64,000 nucleotides of DNA from NCBI RefSeq assembly GCF_964275005.1, contig NC_092690.1, forward strand, positions 9,986,010 to 10,050,009. The letters run 5' to 3'. Origin of the DNA: Diadema setosum (Eukaryota > Echinodermata > Echinoidea > Diadematoida > Diadematidae). The notes under the pieces were generated by a model. The model was not told the DNA's origin. It searched no databases and saw only the letters and a list, made by a program, of their open reading frames with translations. Positions 48,540 through 61,067 of the stretch are shown one piece after another (position 1 is the stretch's first letter; every line of letters begins with the position of its first letter). Both the position numbers and the translations under genes were made by a program.

Positions 48540-49231
48540 TGTGACCGTGCACCTCAAAACGAACATAAAGTCGCACACACTGATTTTGCGTGAGGACTGA
48601 AAATAAGTGAAATAGGTCAACCTAGCCGAACTTGACTTTTTCATATTTTCTGAAAAAGCGGGTCTTCTTTTACATTATCCTAAGATTTGGTATCATAAAA
48701 CGGGCAGGAAAGTGTGGTTTTTTTTAACAGTTTATCTCGAACATTTTTGGTAGAATAGTGTGATTATGTGTGTCTTTAGAATCCCTTTTTCATTTCTGAA
48801 AACCTTGTCCACATTCTTCACTTTCAACTCTAATAACTTTTGAAAGGATAGTGCTACTGCTTTGAAAGTTGGCATTAATCATGGACAGAATGTGTTAATG
48901 AAGCATGCTTGATTTCAGTTTAATCTGATAATCCGTTCATTGTTGTTACTCTGGTGGTTTACTTCCTGTTTTTTGTCCCATTCATCGCATAGCCAGCACG
49001 GTTTGGTAAAGATTAAGCGCTTGAATAGACACTGTACTTCAGAGCCCCATTTCTCAGTTCACACTTTTCCTGAGTTTGTGCTTTCTTTCCAATATTTAGA
49101 TAGGTTAGGAGAGTCCATTTGATTTGAGTTATACATCATTTTAAAGCTTAAAGTCTGCACTGTCAGAATATGGTCATAACTAAAAATTCATGTCTGGCGA
49201 CTTTTTGTTTGTTTTGAGGTGCAGAGTCACA
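48540..49231 (+). mobile_element. TGTGACC MITE, copy 1 (692 bp)
   Basis: TGTGACCGTGCACCTCAAAA at the left pairs with TTTTGAGGTGCAGAGTCACA at the right. The interior is collinear with the copies at 52931 and, inverted, 56030. It abuts a LINE 3' region, and no open frame of note is present. Confidence 0.85.
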
Positions 49232-49870
49232 TTTGAAAATCAAATGCTCTAGGCGCACATTGTTCAAGATGCGAGTTACATACAAGAAAGAAAGGAAATG
49301 ACAAAGTGAAACATTAAAAGAGGATATAATTTCATGAAAATTAAAATAATAATCACAAGCTAAACTAAGCAAATACATCTTGAGACTATTTCTAAATACT
49401 TCAACAGTATTACTGTTTTTAATCAATTGAGGGAGTGAGATTTAAAGGGAAGACCCGGCGCGAGTAAAGTTAGTTCTCCACACTTTTTGTGCAACCTAAG
49501 GAAAACAAGGCATTGCAAGGAGGCCAGGGTTCCGGGAAGGTAAAAGTCCAGAAGAAATGCATTCGTTGACCAGGTCGATGCTATGCTGTGCAGCAGAGCC
49601 ATTTAAACAGTTAGATAAAAGCAGAATAATCTGGAAAGCAATGCGTTTTTTTTTTTTTCGAAAGGCAACCAATGGAGCAATTTCAGAAGTGTTGTGGTGT
49701 GACTTTGTTTGTTGGAGAGGACTGCACAAGCAGCTGCATTCTGTAATTTTTGAAGCTTTGCAAGTGAGTTATCAGACACACCGACCAAGAGGCCTTTCGC
49801 GAAATTCAAGAGGGATAAAAACAATTCATGAAAACTTTTCTCTGCATATGGTATCACGGCTCAGTTGTAG
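49232..49870 (-). mobile_element. LINE fragment (-), RT C-terminus
   Basis: The minus strand encodes, in broken frames, LLVGVSDNSLAKLQKLQNAA, TTTLLKLLHWLPFEKKK, then LLPSRNPGLLAMP, WRTNFTRAGSSL and NTVEVFRNSLKMYLL. This is the order typical of the C-terminus of L2/CR1-like reverse transcriptases. The 3' side has a GTGCGCCTAGAGCATTTG-type motif and is cut by the adjoining MITE. Confidence 0.6.
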
Positions 49871-50949
49871 GGCTTCTGATATGATTGCTTCTCTTCGGAA
49901 TATGTCTGTATGTTATCATGAATTCATAAAATGACATCCTTGATCGTTAAATTTACACTCATGAATACATTTTGTGTATGGCTCACTTTAAATAGAGCAA
50001 CATGAAGAGCGGATTTAGAGAAGTGCCTAAAAGCCTCCATCTATTTCTTATCACCCGATTGGTAGTCTTTGCCTACATGGACCTTCACATCGTGTATCAA
50101 ACTAACCCCCACGTTTCGGGAAGTTTGTTAAAATTACAATTAAATTCATGATATTTACTTAAAAGCCCTCTTCTTGCATAAGGGCCTGTATACTCGTTTT
50201 ATCTATCCCATGTCCTTATCGGCTAAAGCGAAGCCACCACTGGCTTTACTGACCTATACGAAATCTACTCACAACCAGTTGAGCAGAATATTCTGTGGGC
50301 ATGTTGGGATGCGTTATGAAATTGATAAATCGACCATGTCAAAGATGATGACGGTGGTGATCTTGGTGAGGATTATGGTGATGATAACGATGATGTTCGT
50401 GCTATTAATGATGACAGTGATGGTGGTGACGATGAAAGTGATGATGGCGATGATGGTGGTATTGAAGGGTACATAAGGTGATGGTGGAAAAGGTAAAGTT
50501 AACCCTCAAGAAGTATGTATTTATTCAACGCATAGTTCTTGATAGAGATCGTTGCTATGTAGGGAAAGGCTGTTTTTTGGTGAAACGGACATAGTGATGA
50601 ATGTTGAAGGGGTACTGGAAATAAACGACCTTACAAAGATCATGGTTTGTTGTAAGCAAATTAATAGTTTAAGCATATAGAGGATGAGAGAAGTTTGTGT
50701 GTGTGTGTGTGTGTGTGTGCGTGTGTGTGTGTGTCGTGAGTGTGTCGACGATAGAACTTTCTCAAATGTTTATTCTATTAGGTCCCCACCCTCTCGCAAA
50801 GAGCCTACCCCACCCCACCCACTCCCCCCCCCCAAAAAAAAAAGAATGTAGACATTTTATATATCATAAAAGATTCGAAATATCTGCAGGATTTTTTTTT
50901 AATTGTCATCTTTGTTACCTACGGTGATGACTTTTGCAAGAAACTCTGC

Positions 50950-50981
<32 letters not shown>

Positions 50982-51111
50982 CTATATAGATAGTATATTG
51001 CGGTACGAAGATGCTGACGTGTCTACAAAAAGCCTTTTTCATTTCGGGAATTCATAATTTTGGCAAGTGAAATCTTCAGTTTTCACAACTATATATGTAT
51101 ATATATATATA

Positions 51112-51145
<34 letters not shown>

Positions 51146-51954
51146 AATATATATATATATATATACGTATATAAATATATACAATCTACATGTTTATATA
51201 CATACGTAAAACTACAGATAGATGGATGGATATATTCTGTGTTATGGTAAGGTGAGGGGAAACTGCGGTCCATTTTCTTTGTTTTCTTTAAAAGGTAACA
51301 TTTTTGCATGAAAATGAAGATAACAACGTTCATGTAAACCTTCTGATGATGCATTGGTTTAATGCTGTCAAATTAACGGACAGTGGAAGAGGCTATATGT
51401 ACATTGTAGAACATAAGCAACATTATTGCAGAAATTGTGGGCATCACCTTTTACTCCATCTTAGCAGTTATGTGTATTCAACTAATTCTGTTAATTGCAT
51501 TCAAATAGCGCACAAATAAACACAGACACGCGCACGGATGTAGGTATTTTGTGACAAATGGAGATATGAATATTTGACTATGAATTTGGGGATTCAGAAT
51601 TTGAAACGTTTAAACAAATATTCTTCTGTTATAGATACATGTAGCTCTACAGAAATGAATGAAATTCTTTTTTTTTTAAGAACAAAATTTCAGCCCTTGT
51701 TGTGTGATTTTTCACTGTGGAAGAATTGGAGTAAAGTAATATGAGTGTGAAAATCATTTGAGTATATTATATACATAGTCCATTGGTCAGTAACTTGAAA
51801 CCCCCCTTCCCCTTAGGGACAATTTGAGGTGATGTTTCCTGAAAAGTTCTGACAACCAGTGATCGAATTCAACTTCTTGTTTGCTTGTTGTTTGTTAGTT
51901 AGTTTGTTTGTTTTGGTGGATGTGTCAATGGAAGCATTTAATGAAAATAACAGA
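49871..51954. other. No gene; several microsatellites
   Basis: Contains a degenerate (GATGGT)n run at about 50336-50462, a (TG)n run at 50697-50735, a C10A10 junction at 50824-50843, a TA run at 50950-50990 and a longer TA-rich run at 51089-51182. The segment 51240-51690 resembles 62980-63350. No coding region was recognised. Confidence 0.45.
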
Positions 51955-54030
51955 ATTTGATTGGATTTGATTTATTTGCTCCTGCATTATCATTGGATAT
52001 GTACACTCATTGTTGATTATTATATGCATAATCATTACGTAGACCTACATACATACATTGTTTACAATGTTGTAAAACAAAAGTGTATACCCGGTTCAGT
52101 AACTGATACAGAAGGGCTACAGTCCTTGCAGCCCTTTTACATTATAGGTGATGCATGCAAAGAAAAATAAGAGAGGGAAGAGTGGCTTGCGTAGAGAGAA
52201 ATATATATAGGATAGAAGAATGAGAAGGAGGAATTGAGAGGTTTGACTTTTTTCAAAAAAGATTTAACTATTTGTTCAGCCTACTGTGACATTCTTTTTT
52301 GACACCTAGGTGGTGATGAATAATTTTGTATGCCAGGTCATGGTCGGTTATGATGATGGTTACGTAACAGATCAAGTACGATTATATTCACAAGAAGGAA
52401 GTTTATATGTACAGCACACATGCATCAACATATTCAAGGATCATTGATACCTGGAGAGCAGCACTGTTTTCACAGCTCTCTTGAAAAAAAAAAAAATAGA
52501 CTTTATATTTCGAATAGCACGTAGGAAGAGAGTTGCAAATATCGGGTCCAGTGTGTCTGATAGATTTCAGAGCCATCAGCGTTTTAGGATGATATGAATG
52601 AAATTTTGCACATTGTCTTGTAGGATAGGAGTATATTATGTCCTTGTTCGTCTAAAGTAATGAGAGAAAACATAATGGTAACTGACCATTACGTAAACGA
52701 AACATAAAAGCTGAATTTTGCCAAAAAGTAAAGTCATTTGCCTTTACTGTTTGTAAGGAATAAGGGATCCGAATGATCCCGAAAACCTGAATTAACGTAT
52801 ACGTATGACTTACTTTTGTAAGAGTGATAACGCTATCATTACAACTTGTTGAGGCTGCCCAATGTTAAATGAAATAAATGTATATGAAATGAACGATAAT
52901 ATCAAGGAGAGATAAAGCTTGAATGAAATATGTGACCGTACACCTCAAAACGAACATAAAGTCGCACACACTGATTTCGCGTGAGGACTGAAAATGAGTG
53001 AAATGCGTCAACCTAGCCGAACTTGACGTTTCCATATTTTCTGAAAGAGCGGGTCTTCTTTTACATTATGCCGAAATTTGGTATCATAAAACGGGCAGGA
53101 AAATGTGTTTTTTAGCAGTTTATCTCGAACATTTTTGGAAAAATAGTGTGATTAGGTGTGTCTTTAGAATCCCTTTTTCATTTCTGAAAAACCTTGTCCA
53201 CACTCTTCACTTTCAACTCTAATAACTTTTGAAAAGATAGTGCTACTGCTTTGAAAGTTGGCATTAATTATGGACAGAATGTGTTAATGAGGCATTCCTA
53301 ATTTCAGTTCAATCAGATAATCCCTTCATTGTTTTTACTCTGGTGGTTTACTTCCTGTTTTTTGTCCCATTCATCGCACAGCCAGCACGGTCTGGTAAAG
53401 ATTAAGCGCTTGAATAGACACTGTACTTCAGAGCCTCTTTTCTCAGTTCACACTTTTCCTGAGTTTGTGCTTTCTTTCCAATATTTTAGATAGGTTAGGA
53501 GAGTCCATTTGATTTGAGTTATACATAAACTTAAAGCTTAAAGTGTGCTCTTTCAGAATATGGTCTTAACTAAAAATTCATGTCTGGCGACTTTTTGTTT
53601 GTTTTGAGGTGCAGGGTCACATATAATATAACATATAACATAATACTTTAACTCATGAAATGAATACCTACATTACGAAATTCTTTCAGACACATGTTGC
53701 ACATGAGCGTTCCATTGCAAATTTTCAGTTTCAAACAAGTCCCAAGAAATCCATTACTGTCTTTTTGTTTTGATAATGTACCATACACCAGGATAATGGG
53801 ATGTTGCGTTAACTATCGTCATTATTCTCCCTCTTGTGAAAATGAATGAAGTTTTTTCCCCTTAAATTAAGTGATAATCTATTGCTCTTAAGCCTTGTAG
53901 ACAATTTCGGTAATCCAGTATAAAGAGTTCCTAAGAGTGACTGATAATTTGAATTGTAAACAGAATAAAATGGTATCGTCGGCACATAGAATGATTTATA
54001 CACTCAGTGATTATGTTTTTCACAAAAGAT
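51955..54030 (-). mobile_element. LINE copy 5 (-), split by a TGTGACC MITE
   Basis: Minus-strand pieces, in order from 54030: an RT segment (LGTLYTGLPKLSTRLKSNRL, SLNLRG, ENLQWNAHVQHVSERIS); then, beyond the MITE at 52931-53621, FMFRLRNGQLPLCFLSLL, IIYSYPTRQCAKFH, GPDICNSLPT and FKRAVKTVLL; then a 3'UTR ending AAATAAATCAAATCCAATC at about 51955. Stops and frameshifts are frequent. The protein order is continuous across the MITE, so the MITE inserted later. Confidence 0.65.
52931..53621 (+). mobile_element. TGTGACC MITE, copy 2 (691 bp), inside LINE copy 5
   Basis: TGTGACCGTACACCTCAAAA and TTTTGAGGTGCAGGGTCACA ends, flanked by TA on both sides. Nearly collinear with copy 1 throughout. Confidence 0.87.
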
Positions 54031-54910
54031 TTCGAAGAAAATCAATGTATTATATACCACATTAACGTTAATTCAACTTGCAATCAACCGAGCAGGTCAA
54101 TAAAAAGGGAAACACTATGCATGATTGAACATATTCATTCTTTTCTTCCAAGGCACAAAAGTTAAAACTGAAGTTGGCATGTTGTCTTTTAATTTTAAAT
54201 GCCTTTCACGATAGCAATGACAACAAAAGACAATGCTATACATGAAAGAAAGTGGAAAAAAGTTTTCATTATCTTTATCTCTATACAAGTTCAAACAAAA
54301 ACATAGTGGGAAACTTAAGGGCTAAGATCGTGCCTTATATTTTGTGGTGTCAATTGCAGCTACCAACAGCGTTTCTTTAATCAATCTCGATATTGCCACA
54401 GTTAGAGGGTCTTTAATCAAAACCATCGATATATGCAACCCTCAGATAACCCGAGCCATTGTTTATTTCCGGTTGTGCTGGTAGCACCATTGTCATGTAC
54501 ATGTCCCTCGCAATGAGCTAGATTTCATCACTCCCTCTCTGAAGAGTTGTCTTAGAGCCTTTATTGTGCAAGATCCCACTGGCGAGTAGCACTATATAAA
54601 TTAAGCAGAAAGCATATACGCGGATTCACTTGACTTCTCGACGGCTGCACATCAAGCCAGAGGATCACACGAGAAGAGAAATCAAACGGTACAGTACGAA
54701 GAAAGAGCTGCAATTCCCCGACCTGACCAAAAAAAAAACAAAAAACAAAACAAAAAAACAATGTTTGCGTTCCAAGTGGTGAACCAGCATGTGAAGGAGT
54801 ATCAATATCTTAAGCGGGCAGGAGTTTAAGAACGTAAACATATTTTAAGGTAAAATCTAGGTGAATATTTTCGGATTCTTCGAACTGACGTCAAATAATA
54901 AGACAGGAAT
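54031..54910 (+). other. Upstream region of HSP70-B
   Basis: No gene recognised. A TATATAAA box lies at 54593-54600, and AATAAGACAG just before the ATG resembles a splice acceptor, so a 5'UTR intron is possible. No clear heat-shock element with three alternating GAA/TTC blocks was found. Confidence 0.4.
54593..54600 (+). promoter_or_regulatory. Candidate TATA box of HSP70-B
   Basis: TATATAAA about 310 bp before the ATG. A TATA box is common in HSP70 promoters, but start-site data are lacking. Confidence 0.35.
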
Positions 54911-55102
54911 ATGGCAGCTGACAAAGCACCAGCAATTGGAATAGACTTGGGAACAACCAACTCGTGTGTCGGTGTCTTCCAGAACGGCAAAGTCGAGATC
55001 ATTGCCAACGACGACGGAAACCGGACCACTCCGAGTTTCGTCGCTTTCACCAATACGGAGCGGCTCATCGGAGAATGATGCTGCCAAAACCCAAGCTGCT
55101 AT
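54911..55102 (+). pseudogene. HSP70-B exon 1 with 4-nt insertion
   Basis: Starts [20 protein letters not shown] and runs through [14 protein letters not shown] and TERLIGE. Four extra bases (GGAGAATGATGCT where the paralogue-type sequence is GGAGATGCT) then shift the frame and make TGA at 55076-55078. After removing the shift, the exon reaches AAKTQAA plus AT|GTAAGC, a good donor in the same codon and phase as HSP70-A. The exon is 192 nt, 188 without the insertion. The phosphate-1 loop is intact. Either a true disabling mutation or a sequencing/assembly error; the second lesion in exon 2 favours a pseudogene. Confidence 0.85.
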
Positions 55103-55173
55103 GTAAGCAAATTTACGCTATCATTGTCTATGTATGATTCGAATCATATTCTTCTGTCACTTTAAGATATCAT

Positions 55174-55216
55174 GTATACACACACACACGCACACATCAC
55201 ACACACACACATACAT

Positions 55217-55248
<32 letters not shown>
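55174..55248. repeat. AC and GA microsatellites
   Basis: Imperfect AC repeat at 55174-55210, then uninterrupted GA repeat at about 55220-55248. Confidence 0.9.
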
Positions 55249-55250
<2 letters not shown>

Positions 55251-56029
55251 TTTATAATAAAATAAATATAATTTTTATGCTCTCGGAAAAAAACAACATA
55301 AGAAAGTAAACACTTTTCACGTTTATTTTTCCTATATAGCACTTCAGAGAAAATAAATCATAATCACCAGGAAATTCCCTTGTCCTGAAAAAAAAAGTCG
55401 GTAAAAACAAATGTGAAACTTTATGCATAGAAGAACGCGTTCCTTTATCTATTCCTATGTTCACAAATAAATATTCAAAATTGCAAAACAATGCAGAGAA
55501 AAGTCAGTCAAAATGATATTCCATCATATTCCAGAAAAGAAAGTAACACAAAACGTGAAAAAGGTTCGCATTCATGGGCCATTGCACTTCAAAAGAAATT
55601 TAGTATTAAATAGTAATTTTCTTTCCTTCGGATCAGTATCTTACCATATCTATGATTTTTTTTTTCTTTCTATCGTTAAAGTCATCTTGTTTCCCTTGCT
55701 ATGTCGAAGGGCAGTAACACAGCAACGGCAGATTGTCCATGATTGCATTGTTTGCTTTGCGCCTTGACAAAGAAATCCGACTATGATGCATGAAGTTGTG
55801 TGATATGTTCTCCTAACAGGCAAAAGAAGTACGGAAATTGCGTTAAGTTGACATATGATGTATCAATTTTTATCTAAGTTATATATGAAAAATCTGATAT
55901 TGAATTTTTGTTTTTTTTTTACTTTTTGCGCCAAATTTGTAAGAGAGAGAGAGAAAAAAAAGGAGCTTTGACATTGCGTTGACGAAGATGTGACAAGGAT
56001 TTAAAATACAAAAAGAAAAACAGTATATA

Positions 56030-56719
56030 TGTGACCCTGCACCTCAAAACAAACAAAAAGTCGCCAGACATGCATTTTTATCTAAGACCAATATTCTGAA
56101 AGAGCAGACTTTAAGCTTTAAAATGATGTATAACTCGAATCAAATGGACTCTCCTAACCTATCTAAATATTGGAAAGAAAGCACAAACTCAGGAAAAGTG
56201 TGAACTGAGAAAAGAGGCTCTGAAGTACAGTGTCTGTTCAAGCGCTTAATCTTTACCAAACCGTGCTGGCTGTGAGATGAATGGGACAAAAAACAGGAAG
56301 TAAACCACCAGAGTAACAAGAATGAAGGGATTATCAGATTAAACTGAACTTTAGCATGCATCATTAACACATTCTGTCCATAATTAACGCCAACTTTCAA
56401 AGCAGTAGCATTATCCTTTCAAAAGTTATGAGAGTTGAAAGTGAAGAGTGTGGACAAGGTTTTTCAGAAATGAAAAAGGGACTCTAAAGACACACCTAAT
56501 CACAGTATTCTACCAAAAAAGTTCGAGATAAACTGCTAAAAAACACACTTTCCTGCCCGTTTTATGATACCAAATTATAGCAAATTGTAAAAGAAGACCC
56601 GCTCTTTCAGAAAATATGAAAAATTCAAGTTCGGCTAGGTTGACCCATTTCACTCATTTTCAGTCCTCACGCAAAATCAGTGTGTGCGACTTTATGTTCG
56701 TTTTGAGGTGACGGTCACA
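56030..56719 (-). mobile_element. TGTGACC MITE, copy 3 (690 bp), inverted
   Basis: TGTGACCCTGCACCTCAAAA at the left and GTTTTGAGGTGACGGTCACA at the right, with TA on both sides. The body is the reverse complement of copies 1 and 2. It lies inside the HSP70-B intron. Confidence 0.87.
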
Positions 56720-57081
56720 TATCATCAACCGTTTAAAAAAGGTAAAGATAACCTCTTCTGATTGGATTTGTTTTCTGCTGTGTTTACAACCATGTAGCAG
56801 TGCATCACGCTCACTCAATAAAAAGCTTTACTCCATAACAACCTATGAGTCCTGGGCCTGTTGGGGAATTTCATTCTTTAATCAACATCCAAGTCCATAA
56901 GAATTTTGAAAGAGCATTAAATAACGTTTAGCCAGGAATAAGCAAACGGGATTTTTCTTTTCTTCAATAAGGCCATTACAGTTAACTGTGGCTCATCGAG
57001 AGAGAGGGGGTGGGGCAGTGGATGATACACACATACGCAGAAACATGTACATATGTATATGTGCATATACGTATGTACATG

Positions 57082-57223
<142 letters not shown>

Positions 57224-57264
57224 CGTTTAGAAGAGATAACTAAACTGAGAAATCCATAGGCCTA

Positions 57265-57444
57265 CAGTGGACTCCCGTAATAACGCAGTCCTCGGGACCG
57301 GCATGCAGTTTTCTTTCGTTATATCGAAATGTCGTTATAACCGAACAAATAAACAATGAAAATACAAAGAGCTTAGCATGCTGCCGCCTGAATTTTTACT
57401 TCGTTGTAACCAGAATTTCATCATAACCTTGTTTGAGTGCAGTG
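57265..57444. mobile_element. 180-bp pogo/Tigger-like MITE
   Basis: CAGTGGACTCCCG at the left faces GAGTGCAGTG at the right, with TA on both sides. The interior has CGTTATATCGAAATGTCG and related GTTATAACG words. The fragment at 4515-4672 has the same words and right terminus. Superfamily is inferred from the CAGTG ends and TA. Confidence 0.65.
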
Positions 57445-58432
57445 TATACATAAATACATTGTAAAGGAGAGAGAGAGAGAGAAGTGTAGAGTGTCGCAAC
57501 TAGGACTGGGGATCAAAGGATACTACTTTTAACATTTTTCGATATACTTTTTTACATTTTACAGGGATTAAATGCACAAACATATTACTGAAAAAATAGT
57601 CATATCGTCAACCTTAAAAGAACCCCCTCCCCCCCCCCCCCCAAAAAAAAAAAAATATATATTGCCTCCATCCATAACTTCAAAATATTTCTTGGCCACG
57701 TCGTTCTTTCTGTCAGCGCCCGTTTTGGTGCATACAACGCGTTAAATTTTGTTTTCATTATTATTCTGTTGATTTCTGTGTTTTTTTTCGTTTTTTTTTA
57801 TTATGCGTTACAGCCGTTATTCTGGCTTCGAGCTCAGTGCAGGCTGCCATAAGTCCGCCTATAATTTGGAGTCATGTTTGGCTCATGATGCTGGTGGATT
57901 TTGTGTGAAGCATTGTCCGACAAGCGACCCAAAATATTGATATATTTATTCGGAAGGTGTGAAAAATAATCCGAATTAACTTCGAACAACATGAAAGGCT
58001 TGATCACGTATTCATTCTATTCCTTGGGAATATAACGCGCCAAAGCTTGGCAATATTGACTTGGCAATATTGATAAAATCTTTCTAGTGAGAAACCAATT
58101 TTCGCCAAAATAGAAGAAGGGAAGAGAAAATGAGAGCAAAATTATAAACACCGTACTTCCTTCTAAGAACCGTAAACGGGTCATTTGATGGAGCACGGGG
58201 TGGGGGTTGGGGAGGGGTTACGTTGTGATGCGAATCGTCGCTGCCATGGCTGATTGAATTATGGGAAAATTGTCGTATTACAGAATTATCGTAAATGCTG
58301 TATGTCGGATGCAACAAGACTAATACTTCTGCATTCACGTGTGCATAAATGATAATTATAGATAAGTACAGTGTATATGTATCAATGGATTCAAGAATTG
58401 ATGTGAAACTGAATGGTGTTTAAAGCGTATCC
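57445..58432. other. Intron sequence, no feature beyond a C14A13 junction
   Basis: A poly-C to poly-A junction lies at 57629-57655. Nothing else recognised. Confidence 0.4.
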
Positions 58433-58623
58433 GGGCAATTACCCCCAGAGGGCAATTACCCCCCGGCTAAATACTGGTTAGGGGTAAGGTTAGAGTTAAG
58501 ATTAGGGTTAGGGTTGGGTTTAGTGTTAGGAGTTTGGATTATGGTTAGAATTAGTTTCAGGATTAGGATTAGTATTAGGGACAGGGGAAGGGTCCGGGGT
58601 AATTGCCCAGGGGGTAATTGCCC
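58433..58623. mobile_element. Tiny TIR element with telomere-like TTAGGG core
   Basis: The left end has GGGCAATTACCCCC twice in a row, and the right end has its inverse GGGGTAATTGCCC twice. Between them about 125 bp are degenerate TTAGGG-like repeats (GATTAGGGTTAGGGTTGGG is the clearest part). It is non-coding. Confidence 0.7.
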
Positions 58624-59427
58624 TAGACCCACATAAAGACTCGATTGGTAATAAACATGTCATGTTATTTACGTTAATAAATAAATAAAATCTGCAGTTG
58701 GGCTACTCGAGATCAGAAATTGGCAGGCTTTAGAGGGAGAAGAGTTGGAAAACATTGAATATCATGTCGGAATTTGGCAATTATATCAATAATAAGACTA
58801 AAACAAACAAAGAAGATTCATAACTTTTTTTCAATCTTTTTTATATCTGTTTTTATTACCATGTTCTTATCTTATTTCAAATTGGAAAAAAGTGGTGCAT
58901 ATCAATTCCCCTTCCACATACGCCATTTGTATAAGTCCACTAACATATCAACATAAAAAAAAAACTTGTATGGTATTATGCATTGTTAAATGACCTGGAA
59001 AAAAGTTCGAATGAAAAAGAATAATCAATTCAATGATTGTATTAACATAAGATAAGCATGCAGCGAGGACTTTAAAGGAGTGCGATTACAGCCGTTAGAT
59101 TGTCGACGGAAAAAAATAAATAATGATTACCCCACAAGTTTTGTAAATGCGATGCTGTAAGTCTTTTGAATGATATTGGGTCATACTGCTGCAAGTCTAC
59201 AATTCTTCCTGTTGAGATCTAAAATGCCTTGCATCTTTCCATTAATACTATACTTATTAGATATCCTATCAGCATAAATAAGCATTATCAGCGTAAATGC
59301 AGGTTGCTTGGAATGTCCTCCTTTTTAAGAAGTACTTCCCGCCCGTCTTAGATAACAATATAACTTGAAGTGATCTGTTTTTCCAGATTTTACTGTAAAA
59401 TTTCCCATTTTTCGTTCATCTATACAG

Positions 59428-61067
59428 GAACCCACAGAACACAATCTTTGATGTCAAGCGGCTGATTGGTCGGCGGTTCACAGACGAGAGTGTGCAAGCT
59501 GATATGAAGCACTGGCCATTCGAGGTGATCGACCGAGGAGGTAGACCTGCGATAAAAGTTGAATACAAGGGGAAAGAAAAGACCCTAGCCCCGGAGGTTG
59601 TCAGCTCTATGGTTCTCAGCAAAATGAAGGAGACAGCTAAAGCATATCTGGGTCGAAAGGTTACTAATGCTGTCATAACTGTTCCTGCCTACTTCAATGA
59701 AGCTCAGCGACAGGCCACCAAAGATGCAGGTGTGATTGCAGGGCTGAATGTTCTGCGCATTATTAACGAACCAACTGCAGCTGCCCTGGCGTATGGACTA
59801 GATATGAAGTTGCAAGATGTACAGCATGTCCTGATCTTTGACCTGGGTGGAGGCACATTTGATGTGTCCATCCTGGCGATCGATGAGGGTATTTTCGAAG
59901 TCAAGTCAACAGCTGGAGACACCCATCTTGGTGGTGAGGACTTTGACAACAGACTGGTCAACCATCTTGCAGACGAGTTTAAGCGCAAACACAAGAAGGA
60001 CCTTACAAACAACACCCGAGCGATCCAAAGTATCCACACAGCAGCTGAGAGAGCTAAACGTACTCTGTCTAAAAGCTTACAGGCAAATATTGACTTAGAA
60101 ATGCTTTTCGAAGGGGTTGATTTCGGGACAACCATCACCAGAACTCGCTTCGAACAACTATGCGATGATCTCTTCAGAAAGTGCCTTGTCCCAGTGGAGA
60201 GCGCTATCGTTGATGCAAAGATCAACAAGAAAGACATCGACATTGTGGTGTTGGTCGGAGGATCAACCCGTATTCCAAAAATCCAGAAGTTTCTACAGGA
60301 GGTCCTAGATGGCAAGGACCTCAACAAGTCCATCAATCCAGATGAAGCGGTGGCTTACGGTGCAGCAATCCAGGCAGCCATCTTGTCTGGGGATCAGAGC
60401 GCAGAAATCCAGGATGTCGTCCTCGTTGACGTAACCCCACTATCTCTTGGAATTGAGGTAGTTGGTTTTGAAATGTCAACAGTAATCAAAAGGAATACGG
60501 CAATTCCCATCGTGGCATCTTCGTCCTACACCACAGTTTCCGATAACCAAACTAGTATCAAATTTGCTGTATATGAAGGAGAGAGGGCGCTCATTAAATA
60601 CAACAACCGACTTGGAGAGTTCAGACTGCATGACATTTCTCCAGCTCCAAGTGGTGTGCCAGATATCAAAGTGACCTTTGACATTGACGCAAATGGAATC
60701 TTAAATGTTACAGCCAAGGACCAATGCACAGGTCACAGATCGTCTATCCAGGGAAGAAATTGAATTCATGATTATCGATGCTGAGAAATTCAGAGTTGAG
60801 GATGACCTCCAGAGGAAACGAATTCGAGTTAGAAACAAATTGGAGGACTATGCCTACAGGGTCAAATCCGCTGTCAAGGAATCATCAGCTCAAAGGAGGC
60901 TGACCGCTGATGACATAGAGACGGCCATCAAGGCTGCAGATAGTGTCTTTCAGTGGCTGGATTTCTCCTCGAAGGCAACCATAGAAGAGTTCACAAACCA
61001 GCTTGAAGAACTTCAGAAAACATGCTCTCCAATCATGTTTAAGATTCATGTTTGTATTCGACAATAA
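59428..61067 (+). pseudogene. HSP70-B exon 2, frameshifted near codon for lid start
   Basis: Begins [17 protein letters not shown] and carries the ATPase motifs ([39 protein letters not shown]), the linker [15 protein letters not shown] and [15 protein letters not shown]. Relative to HSP70-A a net 29 nt is missing at about 60734-60745, shifting the frame into TGA at 60761-60763. The lid resumes in another frame ([16 protein letters not shown] onward) and ends CSPIMFKIHVCIRQ at 61067. There is no EEVD tail, as in HSP70-A. The long, otherwise clean frame points to recent inactivation. AATAAA at 61063-61068 overlaps the final stop. If expressed, it could give only truncated proteins. Confidence 0.85.

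Noticed and set aside
58489..58570. Interstitial telomere from chromosome fusion
   Set aside because: Only about 80-125 bp of degenerate TTAGGG in one orientation, bounded by inverted repeats; a mobile element is simpler.
59704..60336. 210-codon minus-strand frame opposite HSP70-B (and shorter ones opposite HSP70-A)
   Set aside because: Long antisense frames are a known by-product of HSP70 codon use. The sense strand is clearly the gene, and the antisense peptide has no recognisable domain.
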